From contig NC_135998.1 of NCBI RefSeq assembly GCF_048128805.1, forward strand, positions 27,893,492 through 27,957,491: a DNA stretch of 64,000 nucleotides, written 5' to 3'. A model generated the notes under the pieces. That model was not told the origin of the DNA. It made no database searches and worked only from the letters and a program-made list of their open reading frames with translations. A program made the position numbers and the translations under genes. The DNA comes from Centroberyx gerrardi. Its lineage: Eukaryota > Chordata > Actinopteri > Beryciformes > Berycidae. Shown here in pieces: positions 60,776 to 64,000 of the stretch (position 1 is the first letter of the stretch; each line of letters opens with the position of its first letter).

Positions 60776-63437
60776 TCTGTATATCTAAAGATCTAGTCAC
60801 CTATTCACTGTCAGAGTCTGTAGGTTATGTCAAGGATGAGATCACAGAGTCGTGGTTTTCTGGATTGTTGCTGTGGATGAAATCAGAAATATTGATTTGA
60901 CTGTCCAAGATTATAGGCATAAAGCATTTTCCTATCAATAAAATTGTATCTGCCAAATTTACACATCCCTGCTTCTGCCTCACATGTCTGATCATCCACT
61001 TTTCAAATTATTCTTTATAATCCTCATGTCAGAATTCCATAATGTTTGTCCAGTGACAGAACTGATGTTGGAAAGTCTCACAATCACTCCATTACACTTT
61101 GGGTACAGACATGAATGGAGGGAAATTTCAAGAGATTGGAAGCACCTTCATTTAATCAACAGCACATAATGAAGATTAGAATTGGAGCAAAAATTGGAGC
61201 AGGACACGAAAGGGATCCACAATAAATAATAATGTCATCAAAAAAAAAAAAGTTATTGTAAAAATGCGTAATTCAGTACAAAGCTCAAGCAAATGGTCTG
61301 CTTCAGTTACTCAATAGATTGATCAAAAATGTCCATATCTAAAAAATTAAAATTGCAGAAATCTTGCATCAAACAGAAAGTTGCATTTGAAAAACATTGA
61401 ACGCCTATGAACACAGATTTTTTTAAAGGAAGGCAATTAGATAATTGATATTTTAGCTCTCTTATTTGGACATCTTAAGCTGGAATAAATTGAAATAAAG
61501 ATATGTTTCGCAATTTCTGACTGTTTTTTTGTTTTTTTTATATAGGCCTATATCTTTACTATTATTAAAATAATGTCCAATGGGCCTATATGGCTTTACG
61601 ATGTGCTATATGTCAATAGCTTGATAGCTGAAGTACATGTTTTATGTAATGTGAGGAACATGTGTCTTGAGTTAAGATGTGTAACGTTTGTGGCCCTGGG
61701 CTGTTATGGAAAACATGCCATAAATAACACAGCTCTTATTAGTCATATGTAGCACATGAGTCAGCGACACAGACTCCCATGCCTTGAAATGTGCCGTGAA
61801 AGCAAATGACAAATGACAAAACCGGACTATTAGTGACTGAGTATTAATGCATTATCCTTCATTATCAATTATAAGACATACGAATTTTTCCTTGACCGGA
61901 TCGTATTACACATCATCGCAAAATTGGTACACACACTTCCGGTCATGAGTGAAAGGGTGAGTGTGTTTTCCATTGGGCAAGAGGGAAGTCTCACGCGTCA
62001 TAAGGTCCGAACGTGTGAAACTTCCCTCTTATTGAATGCCACCCTCAGCGTTTAGGAAGGAAGGCATGTGACGGAGAGATCTCATGCCAGTCTGCGGTAA
62101 CACCGGGAACACAAGTACTGCTTTTATATGATCTGAGGGTGGGAGATTTCACAGCCCAAGTCAGATGAGGGTCTGTGGTGGGCTGCTGCTCTGTGGCCTT
62201 ATGTCCCTGTAATGCGTCTGAAGGCGTCATGTGCAGGGCCAGTAAGAGAGGGACCTCTTCATCACCCAAATTCACCAAGCCCATGAATAAAGCGACGGGA
62301 GGGACTGGGGGGTACAAAAGCGAATCGGCGGTGATGGATTTTCATGTTTATTTCCAGGAGCCAGGTCTGCGTCCGTTCACAACAGCGCATCGAGTGTCTG
62401 TGGAATTAACACGCATGATGTGTTGGGGGATTTTGCCATTTTCTCACAATGAGAAGTCTTTATCTGTTTTGACCAGCAGGCACACATTTGACGTTATTGA
62501 ATATGACTTTCAAAATTGATGATTATATAAGTTCCTAACTGGAATGCTATGGTATAAAATATAGACTGTATCCACTGAACACATCGTGGATCAGACAGTA
62601 CAGTTCAATGGGTATATTTCCTATCACATGCATAGACTCCCAGCTAAAGCAGGTTTTTTTTTTTTAGATTAATGGGTGAGGACCCAAAGGAGAGCCTGGA
62701 GCACTGGGAGTATTTAATAAAACATCTGAAATTAATCTGAGTGAATGACTAGGTTATTTTTAGATTGTTAGAGCTCCTGAAATAAACATCTATAGTGTTT
62801 GTGCTCCCTGGTAGTTTTTTTTTTTCTGTGTTGATAGTGTTGAATATTTGACTGTCAACACTGTAAACTGTAAAATAATAAGGATTCATCATGTAAAACA
62901 CTATCTGCTTCCCACAAGTGCCCAGTTGTGTCTGTATCTCATAAAATAAATCTAAAGCACTAAGTTAGAAACAAATGCACATATGGATTGTAACAGTCGT
63001 GTGGTGTAAATGGGGAAAAATGATACAATTAATTATTTTTCAACCTCAAACTCCATGGCCTTGGCTTATTTTCTGTGAAGAACATGTGAAAGAGCACATT
63101 TTTACTGAGTACACATGGTATACTCCACCCTACATATTTACATCCCTGATCCCATGTTCGGGTCAGTAATGAAAGGGTAGAAACGGTAGGTGAAAACAGG
63201 CAGAGCATGGTAAATATCAAACAAAAAGCTGACTGACCACTTTTGCTCTCACACCTGTGTATGTACACACACACACACGTACGTGCATGCACACACTTAT
63301 GCACACATGTATTGTTTTTGGTCTTTCGCTCAATCAGATTTGTGGCGTATTTCATAGACTCAACACACAACCCTCTCCACCATGTTATAGACAGTAATGC
63401 CAAAAGAAAATGTCCCAAGCCTAGTCCCACCTCCACC

Positions 63438-63487
<50 letters not shown>

Positions 63488-64000
63488 ACAGTGTGTGGGT
63501 CACTACAATCCATCAATATAATCAAAAGAATCTCTACTCAGAGGGCCTCGGAGTAGGCGAGAGAGAGAGAGAGAAACAAATAGTGATGTGGAAGATGAGG
63601 AGGAATGTCATGATGTCCATGAGTGTCAAAGATGATGATAACGAGGATAATGTAGAAATCAATTCTGAGATAAAGATGAATATGATTTATGCCACCCATG
63701 TCTTCCTTATAGTGGATTTTTTTTGCATAAATCACAGCTTTATCACAAAAAACTGAAATGTTAAAGACATTGAAATTTAAAATCCCCATAATGTCCTGGG
63801 TCAGTTTGACCCAGCGGACCCATAACGTTCTGACACGGTGAGTAAATCCCTGTCAACCATGAATGAAATATCCAACTGTGGGAGTCCATGGATTCCTACT
63901 GGAGGTTTCTAAATTAGTTCATGGCTCCCTTTGAAGCCACTGGCAAGGTCAGCAGAGGGGCCAAGCAAAACTATAGAAGCAAACAGCAGAGTCGGGATGG
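60776..64000. other. Intergenic DNA, no gene seen
   Basis: Contains a hairpin at 61971-62038, (CA)n at about 63439-63485, and a GGGTCAGTTTGACCC palindrome near 63800 of the kind found in fish piggyBac-like repeats. Open frames at 62045-62519 have no recognised motif. Confidence 0.55.
61971..62038. ncRNA. Hairpin resembling a short precursor RNA
   Basis: Arms 61971-61998 and 62011-62038 pair at about 22 of 28 positions around a 12-base loop, including an uninterrupted AAGAGGGAAGT block. I do not recognise a known microRNA. It may be an inverted-repeat remnant. Confidence 0.25.

Noticed and set aside
62045-62519. Overlapping frames of 90 and 114 codons on opposite strands
   Set aside because: No motif or exon structure; opposite-strand overlap of this kind is expected by chance in GC-richer sequence.

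Overview
The window looks like a teleost (ray-finned) fish chromosome. It has compact multi-exon vertebrate genes with GT-AG introns, many long (CA)n, (CT)n and (TTTC)n microsatellites, and dense short inverted-repeat DNA transposons. All gene models below were built by hand by joining exons in phase and comparing with remembered vertebrate families; no database search was run.

Layout, left to right. (1) 421-6167 (+): a GRK4/5/6-type G protein-coupled receptor kinase, complete except for its first coding exon, which must lie left of the window. (2) 6396-17271: a 10.9 kb nested transposon block between two convergent genes. An outer hAT-like shell with near-perfect 8-bp duplications holds a 10.0 kb element with TAA duplications. 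Inside that are two 35-bp minisatellite arrays, a ~75-bp array split by a pogo-like element that encodes only a DNA-binding domain, and an unrecognised minus-strand gene of about five phase-compatible exons. (3) 18051-25608 (-): ash2l, 16 exons, 587 aa, a COMPASS/MLL core subunit. (4) 25609-31760: intergenic, with a piggyBac-like deletion derivative and hAT MITEs. (5) 31853-32633 (+): a two-exon, 187-aa NK-type homeobox gene, probably pnx. (6) 35423-46687 (+): aebp1 (ACLP), 21 exons, 1054 aa, a secreted discoidin/carboxypeptidase-like matrix protein that has lost a zinc ligand. (7) 50684-57498 (-): ddx56, 14 exons, 561 aa, a nucleolar DEAD-box helicase. (8) 57565-64000: repeat-rich intergenic DNA with no supported gene.

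The genes do not form a pathway: they are a receptor kinase, a chromatin factor, a neural homeobox factor, a matrix protein and a ribosome-biogenesis helicase. AEBP1 and DDX56 are also close together in human (7p13), so that adjacency is conserved synteny.

The best candidate for something undescribed is the nested block at 6396-17271. The unknown spliced gene lies inside the element's terminal repeats, and one of its introns is itself a tandem-repeat unit.
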